This document shows, piece after piece, positions 23,834 to 32,135 of a DNA stretch of 48,211 nt. The position numbers and the translations under genes were made by a program. The notes below the pieces were generated by a model that saw only the letters and a program-made list of their open reading frames with translations, was not told the DNA's origin and did not search any database. Position 1 is the stretch's first letter; each line of letters opens with the position of its first letter. Origin of the DNA: an uncultured Clostridia bacterium (lineage in GTDB: Bacteria; Bacillota; Clostridia; Oscillospirales; Ruminococcaceae); NCBI GenBank assembly GCA_947627045.1, contig CANQUM010000013.1, forward strand, positions 1-48,211, in the 5' to 3' direction.

Positions 23834-25228
23834 TTAGTTATAAATATCAACTGAAAAATTTTTTAATTTTTTATTTATCCTTATAAGCAGCAAGGTGGAA
23901 ATAACGGCAGATAAAATTTCCGCTATGAGAAAAGTAGTCCACACAAGCCATGATAAATCAGGAGTGCCTTTTGCAATCTGAGCAAAAGCCCAAGCAACAG
24001 GAAGTACAAAAATCGTCTGTCGGCAAACAGATACTATGAGCGATTCGACTCCGCCGTTAAGAGCTTGGAAAATCCCTTGAAATGCTATGTTTGCCCCTGC
24101 AAATATAAAGCTTATAGAAATAATTCTCATTGCACTTATACAGAGCGATTGAGTATTACCAGACAGACCGAATATATCTGAAAACGGAACTGCAAAAACT
24201 TCTACAACGGCAGTTCCTGCAAGCATAATGATGAGTGTGTAAATCAATCCAAATTTGATTCCGTCATATATGCGGGATTTATTTTTCATTCCGTGACTGA
24301 AAGAAATTATAGGAGTAATTGCATCACGAAGACCAAAAGCGGCAAATAGAATAAACTGCTGGATTTTATAATACAGTCCGTAAGCTGTAACCATAGCCTC
24401 GCTTATTGTTCCTAGAATGATGTTGAGTGAATATGTCATAATCGACATAAGAGCCTGTGCAATAATGGCAGGCAGACCTATTGTATATATCTGTCCAATA
24501 ATTTTAGCAGACGGCTTTATATATTTGAAGCTGTTTGAAATATCCTTGTTTACTTTTATATGAAATAAAAGTGCTAGAAAGAATGAAACGCATTGTCCGA
24601 TTACAGTGGCGTAAGCTGCACCTTTTACTCCCATTTCAGGAAGACCTATAAGTCCATAAATTAAAATTGGATCTAAGATTATATTTGTAATTGCTCCTGA
24701 TATTTGTGAGATTGTTGAATAAAGAGAATGTCCTGTTGCCTGAAGGAGTTTTTCGTAAATTGAAAAGAAAACTATACCTGCTGACATTATACAGCAAATT
24801 CGTAAATAGTCAACGGACATATTGAAAATCAATGTGTTTGCTGTTTGAGTTGCTATATACACGGGAACTCCAAAGACGCCGAGTATAAGAAAGAAAATAT
24901 AGATTATTGCGGCACAGAATATTGAGTTGCCTGCAGTTTTGCTTGCCTTTTCTTTATTTCCTTCACCTAGACTTTTTGAAAGCAGGGCGTTTGCACCAAC
25001 GCCTGTTCCTATACTTATGGCTACCATAAGCATTTGAAAAGGAAAGGCAAGCGTCAGAGCATTTAGTGCTGATTCTCCGTTTGACGGCATATTTGAAACA
25101 AACGCACTGTCAACAATATTATATACTGCTTGTAGAATCATTGATAAAATCATCGGTATCCCCATTTTGAGCATAAGTCTAGGGACGGGAACATTACCCA
25201 TTATTTTTTTTGATTGAGAATTATCCAT
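23834..25228 (-). CDS. MATE-family efflux transporter
   Basis: A 464-residue protein. The start at 25228 (MDNSQSKKIMG) is chosen because GGGGAG lies 8 bases upstream; a longer frame reaches 25279 without a ribosome site and through a hairpin. Twelve hydrophobic helices in two similar halves fit the MATE/NorM fold (MatE domains about 25-185 and 250-410). Signature pieces are PRLMLKMGIPMIL near the start and the polar GVGANALLSKSLGEGN loop. It should export cationic drugs or metabolites using Na+ or H+. Its leader carries an unusual strong hairpin (25261-25308). Confidence 0.9.
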   Translation of the reverse strand: MDNSQSKKIMGNVPVPRLMLKMGIPMILSMILQAVYNIVDSAFVSNMPSNGESALNALTLAFPFQMLMVAISIGTGVGANALLSKSLGEGNKEKASKTAGNSIFCAAIIYIFFLILGVFGVPVYIATQTANTLIFNMSVDYLRICCIMSAGIVFFSIYEKLLQATGHSLYSTISQISGAITNIILDPILIYGLIGLPEMGVKGAAYATVIGQCVSFFLALLFHIKVNKDISNSFKYIKPSAKIIGQIYTIGLPAIIAQALMSIMTYSLNIILGTISEAMVTAYGLYYKIQQFILFAAFGLRDAITPIISFSHGMKNKSRIYDGIKFGLIYTLIIMLAGTAVVEVFAVPFSDIFGLSGNTQSLCISAMRIISISFIFAGANIAFQGIFQALNGGVESLIVSVCRQTIFVLPVAWAFAQIAKGTPDLSWLVWTTFLIAEILSAVISTLLLIRINKKLKNFSVDIYN

Positions 25229-25260
25229 AAATGTGTCTCCCCATTTTTTTGCAAAAAAAT

Positions 25261-25308
25261 AACGGGTAATGTTAATCAACTGGATTTACATGATTAACAT
25301 TACTCGTT
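25261..25308 (-). promoter_or_regulatory. Long inverted repeat in the MATE leader (attenuator or operator)
   Basis: Arms of 18 bases (25261-25278 and 25291-25308) match except for one position; the loop is 12 bases. On the minus strand the hairpin is followed by TTATTTTTTTG and then by the MATE ribosome site. It therefore has the form of an intrinsic terminator placed between promoter and gene. It could equally be a dyad bound by a regulator. Confidence 0.6.
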
Positions 25309-25338
25309 GTCTGTTTGCATATTTTATTTAACAATAAT

Positions 25339-25367
25339 ATTTTAACATATTAAAGTCTGATATTCAA
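25339..25367 (-). promoter_or_regulatory. Promoter upstream of the MATE leader hairpin
   Basis: Minus strand: TTGAAT (25362-25367), 17-base spacer, TAAAAT (25339-25344). Transcription would start about 105 bases before the ATG and pass through the 18-bp hairpin. Confidence 0.55.
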
Positions 25368-25412
25368 TTGGCATAATTCACAAAATACAACCGCTTAATA
25401 CACATTTTTGAT

Positions 25413-26495
25413 TTATAAATTTATACAAAAAAGATTAGTTTCCCATGCGGGATAATACGGGTAGTGCCTTATATAGAATTTGTAATTGGGGTTTATTTTT
25501 TCAATTTGCAGGGGAATATCAAACATATCGAAAAGCCTGTGGTAAACTGCTGCGCTTATCTTTGGGGAATGTGTCTTTATAGTTTCACTACAGCCTTTTA
25601 TTGCCTCGTTTTCAGCACCCTCTACATCGAATTTAATATAGGTTGCTTTTTTACCGTTTAGAATGCTGTCTACGCTTCTGGCTTGAGTTTCAATTCCCTT
25701 TTGTGATACTTGTGATTGCCGTCCTCCGTCTGTGTTGAAAATAAGCGTTGTGTTCTCGCTCCAAGCCGCATAGTTAAAAATGTGTATGTTTTTTAAGCTC
25801 TCAGTGTTTTTGATTAGTTTTTTATAATTTCTCTTGTTAGGCTCAAGAGCGTATATTTCGTTATAGACGTAATTTGTGCGTTCGGCAAAATCCAGAACGG
25901 TATCTCCGTTGAAAGCACCCAAATCTACGTATGTTTCGCTGCTGCTAAGACGTATTATATTTTCAAAGGTTTCGTCCGTTTCGGTGGTACATTCTCTAAG
26001 ATATTTGAGGTCGCCTGTGATTTTATATTTTAGTGTGTTTTCAAACACCTGACGTGATTTGTCATCCGCAAGCATTGAGTATACTTTTTCAATGTCGGAA
26101 ATACGTTCTGTTATATGTTCTTTTAAAAACGGCTCTCCGCCTATAACGGCTGTATCAGGCATTAAAAGACAATGCTTTTTTTCAAGCTCGTCAATCTTAG
26201 TGATAAGTTCCTGATAGCCTGCCGCAAAAGCAAGAAGAATTATAAAGTCATATCCGTTTTGTTTGGCACTTTCCTCTATATCTGAAAGTTTGTGTACCAA
26301 ATGTCCCTCAAAGTAGTGCCCTCTGACAAATTCATCGCTCGCAAAAATACCTGAAACAGGGATTTTTCGCCTGCTCAGTTCTTTCATTAACTTTAAACAA
26401 CCGTCGCCCATTCCGTAAATGAATATAGGGTCTTCAGTTTTTTCAAGTCTCTCCCAACAGGATTTTAGGGATAATAATTCTTCAATATCTAACAT
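25413..26495 (-). CDS. FkbM-family SAM-dependent methyltransferase
   Basis: A 360-residue protein. Residues about 18-115 resemble a small Rossmann domain (FIYGMGDGCLKLMKEL) often found in front of sugar-modifying enzymes. Residues about 185-355 match the FkbM methyltransferase domain: the SAM loop ETYVDLGAFNGDTVLDF, the acidic EPN after strand 2, and KFDVEGAENEAIKG near the active site. Such enzymes O-methylate sugars or polyketides, here perhaps a surface glycan. It is a single gene, reading leftward. The substrate cannot be told. Confidence 0.8.
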   Translation of the reverse strand: MLDIEELLSLKSCWERLEKTEDPIFIYGMGDGCLKLMKELSRRKIPVSGIFASDEFVRGHYFEGHLVHKLSDIEESAKQNGYDFIILLAFAAGYQELITKIDELEKKHCLLMPDTAVIGGEPFLKEHITERISDIEKVYSMLADDKSRQVFENTLKYKITGDLKYLRECTTETDETFENIIRLSSSETYVDLGAFNGDTVLDFAERTNYVYNEIYALEPNKRNYKKLIKNTESLKNIHIFNYAAWSENTTLIFNTDGGRQSQVSQKGIETQARSVDSILNGKKATYIKFDVEGAENEAIKGCSETIKTHSPKISAAVYHRLFDMFDIPLQIEKINPNYKFYIRHYPYYPAWETNLFCINL

Positions 26496-26663
26496 AAAAT
26501 ATCCTTTACTTATATTTTTTAATTACGCTTTTCAGTATATCACAAAATAGGTCTAAGTCAATACATTTAATATACTGTTAAATTCGTTGACTTATCAGAA
26601 AATATAATGTATAATATAAAAGAAAAAATTGTTATTGTCACTCAATTTAGGAAGGTGATTTTA

Positions 26664-27239
26664 ATGTATTGTACAAAATGCGGAAATAAAAATGACGACA
26701 GCAGTAATTTCTGCGGAAATTGCGGGGCAACATTAAAGAGCGCTGAAAAAAACGGTGTAAATTACATAGAACCTGATAAAAGTAATCAGCAACAGCAAAA
26801 TTATAGTCCTTATAATCCGCAGCAAAATATTAATGCTGATCAAAATTCAAATTATGGGCAGCCAAATTATAATCAAAGATTAAATCAGAATGCTAATTTC
26901 AATCAAAATCGAAACACTTCTCGATTTAATCCAATGGCTATCGCAGGATTTATAATCTCTTGCGGATGTGTTTTGTTCGGAGGACTAGCCGGATTTGTAG
27001 GTCTTATACTTTCGCTTATTGGATTTCATCAGACAAGTGTAAGAGAGGAAAAGGGCAAAGGCTTTGCTGTTGCAGGAATTATAATAGGATGCTTGTCTGT
27101 AGCGGTAACGATTTTACTTGTAATCTACATTTTCAATGCGAACCCATATGAATTGCGCTATTTTCTAGACGATTATTACGATAAATTCGATTACGGAACA
27201 TCGGCTGCAAAAGAATTGTTTTCTATGTTAAAACAGTAA
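26664..27239 (+). CDS. Zinc-ribbon membrane protein with DUF4190-like region
   Basis: A 191-residue protein. The ATG at 26664 (MYCTKCGNKND) is chosen for its GGAAGGTG site, although the frame is open from 26607. Residues 1-22 form a zinc ribbon with two CxxC pairs (CTKC, CGNC). An Asn/Gln/Tyr-rich linker (about 35-90) leads to two membrane spans (about 93-118 and 132-158) resembling DUF4190. Such proteins sit in the membrane with the ribbon in the cytosol and are of unknown function. Confidence 0.75.
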   Translation: MYCTKCGNKNDDSSNFCGNCGATLKSAEKNGVNYIEPDKSNQQQQNYSPYNPQQNINADQNSNYGQPNYNQRLNQNANFNQNRNTSRFNPMAIAGFIISCGCVLFGGLAGFVGLILSLIGFHQTSVREEKGKGFAVAGIIIGCLSVAVTILLVIYIFNANPYELRYFLDDYYDKFDYGTSAAKELFSMLKQ

Positions 27240-27270
27240 TATAATACAAAATTTTTTTGGAGGTATGGAA

Positions 27271-27849
27271 ATGTCAAAATTCATTGTTGAAACGTCTGCA
27301 AGACACGTTCACGTAACACAGGAAGCTCTTGAAATACTTTTCGGAAAGGGTGCTAAACTTACAAAGAAAAAGGATCTTTCTCAACCGGGACAGTATGCCT
27401 GTGAGGAGAGGGTAACTATAGTAGGACCTAAGAAGGAGTTACCGAACGTATCAATTCTCGGCCCGACGAGACCTGAAACTCAGGTCGAGCTTTCTGCAAC
27501 CGACGCACGCTCAATAGGAATAGATGCTCCTGTAAGAGAGTCGGGAGACATCAAGGGAAGCGGTTCCTGCAAGATAGTAGGTCCTTGCGGAGAACTCGAA
27601 ATATCTGAGGGAGTTATTATTGCAAAAAGACATATTCATCTTACACCTGCCGACGCTGAGGAGCTTGGCGTTAAGGATAAGCAGGTAGTTTGCGTTAAGA
27701 TAGAATCTGCTGACAGAACTGCAATCTTGTGCGATACTGTATGCAGAGTATCAGATTCATACGCAAGAGCAATGCATATTGACACTGATGAATCAAATGC
27801 AGTCGGAGCGTCTCGTGACCAAATGGGCGAGATAGTTAAGTGCTGTTAG
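27271..27849 (+). CDS. pduL: Phosphate propanoyltransferase (PduL-type phosphotransacylase)
   Basis: A 192-residue enzyme. The ATG at 27271 is preferred (GGAGG 7 bases upstream) over an ATG at 27265 that lies too close to the site. Two zinc-binding histidine motifs in two similar beta-barrel halves are visible: ARHVHVT near residue 11 and KRHIHLTPADAE near residue 115. It exchanges CoA for phosphate on acetyl or propionyl groups, giving acyl phosphate for ATP formation. There is no microcompartment targeting peptide at the N-terminus and no other pdu or eut gene nearby, so it is probably the housekeeping phosphotransacetylase of this organism. Confidence 0.92.
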   Translation: MSKFIVETSARHVHVTQEALEILFGKGAKLTKKKDLSQPGQYACEERVTIVGPKKELPNVSILGPTRPETQVELSATDARSIGIDAPVRESGDIKGSGSCKIVGPCGELEISEGVIIAKRHIHLTPADAEELGVKDKQVVCVKIESADRTAILCDTVCRVSDSYARAMHIDTDESNAVGASRDQMGEIVKCC

Positions 27850-27933
27850 TAAAAGCAAGGAGGTCAGATGTAAGTTGCTTTTAGCTATAATTGATTATTG
27901 CTGGTTCTGACTCATAGAATCTAGAAAACAACA

Positions 27934-27966
27934 AACGGAGGTGTTCGCAAGAACATCTCCGTTTTT
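27934..27966. terminator. Bidirectional terminator between pduL and the esterase gene
   Basis: The hairpin ACGGAGgTGTTC-gcaa-GAACAtCTCCGT is followed by TTTT. It lies between convergent genes, 3 bases before the esterase stop. Confidence 0.8.
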
Positions 27967-27968
27967 CG

Positions 27969-29471
27969 CTATCTTAATTTTTTCTTGAACGGTGCAAGTG
28001 GTATTCCGTTTTTACCGAAGATTGTTACCTCATTATAATTGAACCACTGATAGCGTATTTCAACAGCGTTTGAATTGCACTTAATATACATTTTTCTTTC
28101 TGTGATTTCAGGAGTTACATTTTCAAAATTTTTCCCGTCAAAGGATATTTCAAAGCCCGTTACAGTTTCTTTTACTTCAAAACCGTTATTGGAATTATCA
28201 AAAGACAACTCATATCCATCTGAAGTCTTTTTTATTTCTTTTAATGACGGACCGTAAGCATCACACTTATCAAAGCCGTATACGTTTTTCAGAGCTAGAA
28301 GGCTTAGTCTGTCGCCTACAGGTTTCTTGTCGACAGGGTGAATGTTATTCAGTTCTCCGCAGTCGAGAATAACCGCAGTATGTACGTTTTCAATAGTCTC
28401 ACTAGCCTTCATCTGTGCTTCGCGAATCACAGGCCAGGTTTTATCATCGGGTGCGTTTTCATAAGCAAACATAGGAAGCTGTACGCATAAAAACGGCATT
28501 TTGCTGTCATTAAAATCCTCACGCCACCGATGAATTAGCTTTGTAAACAGCTTGTAGTAAATGTTACAACGGGATGCGTCCTCTTCGCCCTGATAGTAGA
28601 TTATACCTCTTAACGTGAATGGAGCAATTCTTTTGATCATAGTATAATATAATCCGCAGGGACGGTATGGATTCTTTATTCCCATAGGTCCGGGCCATTT
28701 ACATTCCCCGATCTCCTTTTGAACTTCTTCCCATGATAGCTCAGGTCGTTCTTTCTGAATAACAGCCAGACGTTCGTTCCATTCTCTTTCATACTCTAAG
28801 TATTCGTCGTAGATTTTTATTTGCTCTTTTTCTGTTAAATCACCGCAGGCTTTTTGGTAAGCCTCAAGGTAAACATTAGTGTCTTTGTCGCTGCTCAAGG
28901 TCTCCTCGTCAACCCAGACAGAAGCGGAAGTACCGCCTAAATTGCAGCCGACTATTCCCACCGTGCATCCGAGCTTTTCTGAAAGATTTTTTGCAAAATG
29001 ACTTCCCACCGCTGACCATAAACCGAGAGTATCTGAATTTGACAGCTCCCAATGGGAGTCTTTTTCCGCCTTAAATAATTCTTCGTTTATCATTCCGCAG
29101 CGGGGGACATTGTAGTATCGTATATTGGATTTTCTCATATCGGACATATGCTTTTCTGCGTCTTTAGAATTGGAGATGAAATATTCCATATTAGACTGTC
29201 CGCCTGCAAGCCATACCTCTCCTACTGCTATGTTATTAAGAGTAATTTCTTCACCGCTTGATGAAGCAATTGTAAGACTTAAACCCTCTAAAGCATTCAT
29301 TTCGGGCAGATAGGCGTACCATCTTTCACTGCTGATTTCAGCGGTTACTTTGTTTTTGCCAAGCGATACTGTTATAGTTTTGTCCTTTTCAGGTTCATAT
29401 TCTCCGAAAATGCAGACAGGCTTGTTTCTTTGAAGCACCATATTATCTGTGAAAATTGCTGCTAACTTCAT
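27969..29471 (-). CDS. Sialate O-acetylesterase-like carbohydrate esterase (SGNH fold)
   Basis: A 500-residue protein with no signal peptide, so probably cytoplasmic. The N-terminal beta region (1-80) precedes the SGNH core. Block I is GGQSNMEY with nucleophile S93. Block III is YYQGEED near 292-298. The histidine block reads NNIHP (H378), where family members usually have an Asp two residues before the His; here it is N376. It should remove acetyl groups from sialic acid or xylan-derived sugars, which fits the xylosidase in the same window. It is transcribed alone. Confidence 0.8.
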   Translation of the reverse strand: MKLAAIFTDNMVLQRNKPVCIFGEYEPEKDKTITVSLGKNKVTAEISSERWYAYLPEMNALEGLSLTIASSSGEEITLNNIAVGEVWLAGGQSNMEYFISNSKDAEKHMSDMRKSNIRYYNVPRCGMINEELFKAEKDSHWELSNSDTLGLWSAVGSHFAKNLSEKLGCTVGIVGCNLGGTSASVWVDEETLSSDKDTNVYLEAYQKACGDLTEKEQIKIYDEYLEYEREWNERLAVIQKERPELSWEEVQKEIGECKWPGPMGIKNPYRPCGLYYTMIKRIAPFTLRGIIYYQGEEDASRCNIYYKLFTKLIHRWREDFNDSKMPFLCVQLPMFAYENAPDDKTWPVIREAQMKASETIENVHTAVILDCGELNNIHPVDKKPVGDRLSLLALKNVYGFDKCDAYGPSLKEIKKTSDGYELSFDNSNNGFEVKETVTGFEISFDGKNFENVTPEITERKMYIKCNSNAVEIRYQWFNYNEVTIFGKNGIPLAPFKKKLR

Positions 29472-29550
29472 TATTTTCCCCCTCTATAGCTTTGCTCTCT
29501 GTTGTTTATGGTAACATTAATCCAAAACTGTGTCAATATATAATCAATAC

Positions 29551-29590
29551 AAAAAGAGATCGGACGTTTATAAACAGTTCGGTCTCTTTT
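29551..29590 (-). terminator. Terminator of the XRE regulator gene
   Basis: An imperfect hairpin AAAAGAGAcCG ... CGaTCTCTTTTT on the minus strand, its first arm touching the stop codon of the 29589-29897 gene. Confidence 0.65.
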
Positions 29591-29897
29591 ACTTTGTGTT
29601 ATTATTACTGTTCATACAGTTTATAAATTCAGCCAGCTTTGCTTGCTGTTTGTTGTCAAGACGTTCAATGGAAGTCATAAGCTGAGGGTTTATTTTTACA
29701 TCTTTGTCATTGAAAAATTGCTTTAGCGATATTCCCAGTGCTTCACAGAAGTAGGAAAGAGTTTCTACAGTCGGATTTTTATTTCCAAGCTCAATTTCCC
29801 TCAGATGGCTTTGAGAAATTCCCGAAAGATTTGCAAGTTTATTTACGGTCAGACCTGCGTTTTCCCTAAGCTCTTTAATTCTCAAGCCTACGTTCAT
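29589..29897 (-). CDS. XRE-family transcriptional regulator
   Basis: A 102-residue protein. Residues 4-62 are a standard XRE helix-turn-helix (IKELRENAGLTVNKLANLSGISQSHLREIE). The 35-residue tail is helical and hydrophilic and may mediate dimer formation. GGAGGTAAT lies 5 bases before the start. It diverges from the LRR gene cluster at 30227 across 329 bases and may regulate it, which is inference from position. Confidence 0.82.
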   Translation of the reverse strand: MNVGLRIKELRENAGLTVNKLANLSGISQSHLREIELGNKNPTVETLSYFCEALGISLKQFFNDKDVKINPQLMTSIERLDNKQQAKLAEFINCMNSNNNTK

Positions 29898-29975
29898 AAT
29901 ATTACCTCCGATTCTTTTAGTTTGGCGTCAAATTTATTATACAATCAATAAATATAAAAAATTATAACTATAGTG

Positions 29976-30004
29976 TTGACATATTAACTTTTTTGCGGTA
30001 AAAT
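29976..30004 (+). promoter_or_regulatory. Promoter toward the LRR gene cluster; otherwise empty gap
   Basis: TTGACA (29976-29981), 17-base spacer, TAAAAT (29999-30004). The leader to the ATG at 30227 would be about 215 bases. A second TATAAT at 30169-30174 may be a nearer promoter with a weak -35 box. I see no ORF or strong hairpin in the rest of 29898-30226. Confidence 0.65.
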
Positions 30005-30226
30005 ATTATCAAAGAATAAATGGCTTTTTAAAATGATTTAATATATTTGCAAAAGAAAAATAACAACATAATTATTAATATGACAGAGTAAACAAAGTAA
30101 GATTATATCTTTTGTGCAATTCTACAAAACGGGGCGTATTGCATGTATTTTACTTTACATATATATGTTATAATGTTAGTATATAATCAGGGATAATTAG
30201 GATTTAATTGAAAGAGGAGGATTAAG

Positions 30227-31069
30227 ATGAAAAAAATATTTATCAACTCTATTATTGCAATTGTAATGTTATTTAATTTTTCTATAGCAAACGTTTTTGC
30301 AAATGATGAATACAATCCATACGATATTACAACAACCCAAAATGGTATCATTTACGAATTATGGAGCGACGGGAGTTTCACATCTAATTCTGTTAAAGAT
30401 ATATTTTCAAGTGCAAAGAAAATTAAAATACCTAATACTATTAATTATAATAACAAAAGGTATGAAATTGATATGCTGTTTTTTGAAGAAAATAATGGTA
30501 AATATTTCACTCCTGAAGCTGCAAAAACTTGTAAAAGTTTAAGTATGGATAATGCAGATATATTTAGGGGAATTTTTAAATGGAATAAACTCAAGGAGAT
30601 AAAGGCAACAAACATTTATACATATTTTGGAGACGTTAAAAATTGTAAAAATCTAAAAAATATTTTTGTTAGTGGATACAAACAAGCAGAAGCATTAGTC
30701 GGAGAGATTTCAGACAATAAAAATCTGGAGAGTATAACCTTTAAAAATATATATCTAATTGAAACGAATGCTGTTCATAACTGCCCGAAATTGCAATCTA
30801 TTATTCTTTCAGGTAATATAGGAATTATTGATACAAAGGCATTTTACAATTGCAAAAGTTTATCAAAAGTAACTTTCAAAAATGCAAAAAAGTCTCCTTA
30901 CATTGCTAAAAATGCTTTTAAGAACACCAAGAAAGGTATAAAATTTGTTGTTAAAAACAAGAAGATTGCTAAACAGCTTAAAAAGCAGTTAAAAAATAAA
31001 AAGAGCGGCGTTAGAAACGCAAAAATTTTAATAGGCAAAAAGGTTGTTTATCAAAATATAAATGGATAG
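30227..31069 (+). CDS. Secreted BspA-like leucine-rich repeat protein (paralogue 1)
   Basis: A 280-residue protein with signal peptide (about 1-25, SIANVFAND). Residues 35-200 are a divergent region with LRR_5-type repeats (NCKNLKNIFVSG, NKNLESITFKN, NCPKLQSIILSG). The C-terminal 78 residues (from KAFYNCKSLSKVTFKNAK) are nearly identical to those of the next gene. It ends with a lysine-rich helix and VVYQNING. GAGGAGG lies 7 bases upstream. BspA-like LRRs usually mediate binding to host matrix or other bacteria. No cell-wall anchor motif is seen. Confidence 0.8.
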   Translation: MKKIFINSIIAIVMLFNFSIANVFANDEYNPYDITTTQNGIIYELWSDGSFTSNSVKDIFSSAKKIKIPNTINYNNKRYEIDMLFFEENNGKYFTPEAAKTCKSLSMDNADIFRGIFKWNKLKEIKATNIYTYFGDVKNCKNLKNIFVSGYKQAEALVGEISDNKNLESITFKNIYLIETNAVHNCPKLQSIILSGNIGIIDTKAFYNCKSLSKVTFKNAKKSPYIAKNAFKNTKKGIKFVVKNKKIAKQLKKQLKNKKSGVRNAKILIGKKVVYQNING

Positions 31070-31100
31070 CATTAAGTAGGCACGGATATGTCTGATGTGG
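30835..31100 (+). repeat. Direct repeat copy 1 (C-terminal LRR module plus intergenic tail)
   Basis: This segment recurs at 31843-32108 with an offset of 1008 bases and no indel inside the coding part. The first 123 bases (30835-30957) are identical, then scattered differences occur. The similarity continues past the stop codon into the intergenic hairpin (GGCAC...GTGTC). Confidence 0.85.
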
Positions 31101-31129
31101 TGTTTTGATAAAATAAAGGAGGAAAATAA

Positions 31130-32077
31130 ATGAAAAAGACGATAGCAATTATAATTTCATTGATAACTACTATTTTAATATTAAGTAGTTCTACTGTTTC
31201 AGCAATAGAAAAAATGTCATATGAACAACGTGATGCAATTTTTGATGATTGGTTTAATAACTATTCTTTGAAAACTTATACTACTGACGATTGGGAATAC
31301 GGTACAACAATTAATGAGATTTACAGTGCTATAGAAATAGATGATGAGGGAGACCCTGAATTATTAGCTTATGAAATGGTATATGAGATTACCGGATATA
31401 GAAATAAGAATGCAACGAACGTGGTTATTCCTAGCAGTATAGATGGTAAAAAAATCTATAGTGTAATTAGACCTACATTTGAGACAAGCAAAAATATCAA
31501 AAAGGTAACTTATTCAAATGGAATAAAAGAAGTAGATGTGGAAACCTTTGAAAATCATAAAAAACTTCAAGAGGTCATATTGCCGACTTCAATTAGATAT
31601 ATAGGTTCAGAAGCATTTCACAACTGTAAAAACTTAAAAAAAGTGACATTACCTAATAATGTCTTTATTTACAGTGGTGCTTTTAAAAACTGTGTAAAGC
31701 TTAAAAACTTGAATTTTAAAGGAACAGCGAAATATGATAAAGACCCAGAAATACTTACTGTTACTTCAGACATTTCTAAAGAGGCTTTTGCAAATTGTGT
31801 AAAGCTGGAAAAAATAAAATTGGAAATTGAGGGGATAGAGAGAAAGGCATTTTACAATTGCAAAAGTTTATCAAAAGTAACTTTCAAAAATGCAAAAAAG
31901 TCTCCTTACATTGCTAAAAATGCTTTTAAGAACACCAAGAAAGGTATAAAATTTGTTGTTAAAAATAAGAAGGTAGCAAAACAGCTTAAAAAGCAGTTAA
32001 AAAATAAAAAGAGCGGCGTTAAAAACGCAAAAATTTTAATAGGCAAAAAAGTTGTTTACCAAAATATAAATGGATAG
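31130..32077 (+). CDS. Secreted BspA-like leucine-rich repeat protein (paralogue 2)
   Basis: A 315-residue protein with signal peptide (about 1-25, STVSAIEK). Residues 85-240 hold regular LRR_5 repeats (ENHKKLQEVILPTSIRYIGSEAFHN, NCKNLKKVTLPNNV). The C-terminal 78 residues match paralogue 1 at DNA level. AAAGGAGG lies 7 bases upstream. It is transcribed in the same direction as its neighbours, 60 bases after paralogue 1, so a shared transcript is likely unless the intergenic hairpin stops it. Confidence 0.8.
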   Translation: MKKTIAIIISLITTILILSSSTVSAIEKMSYEQRDAIFDDWFNNYSLKTYTTDDWEYGTTINEIYSAIEIDDEGDPELLAYEMVYEITGYRNKNATNVVIPSSIDGKKIYSVIRPTFETSKNIKKVTYSNGIKEVDVETFENHKKLQEVILPTSIRYIGSEAFHNCKNLKKVTLPNNVFIYSGAFKNCVKLKNLNFKGTAKYDKDPEILTVTSDISKEAFANCVKLEKIKLEIEGIERKAFYNCKSLSKVTFKNAKKSPYIAKNAFKNTKKGIKFVVKNKKVAKQLKKQLKNKKSGVKNAKILIGKKVVYQNING

Positions 32078-32108
32078 CATTAAGCAGGCACGGAAGTGTC
32101 TGCTGTGG
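31843..32108 (+). repeat. Direct repeat copy 2
   Basis: Partner of 30835-31100. It covers the C-terminal module of paralogue 2 and about 30 bases after its stop, including TAGCATTAAG and a GGCAC/GTGTC hairpin. Confidence 0.85.
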
Positions 32109-32135
32109 TGTTAAAACAAGAAGGATGATTAATAA

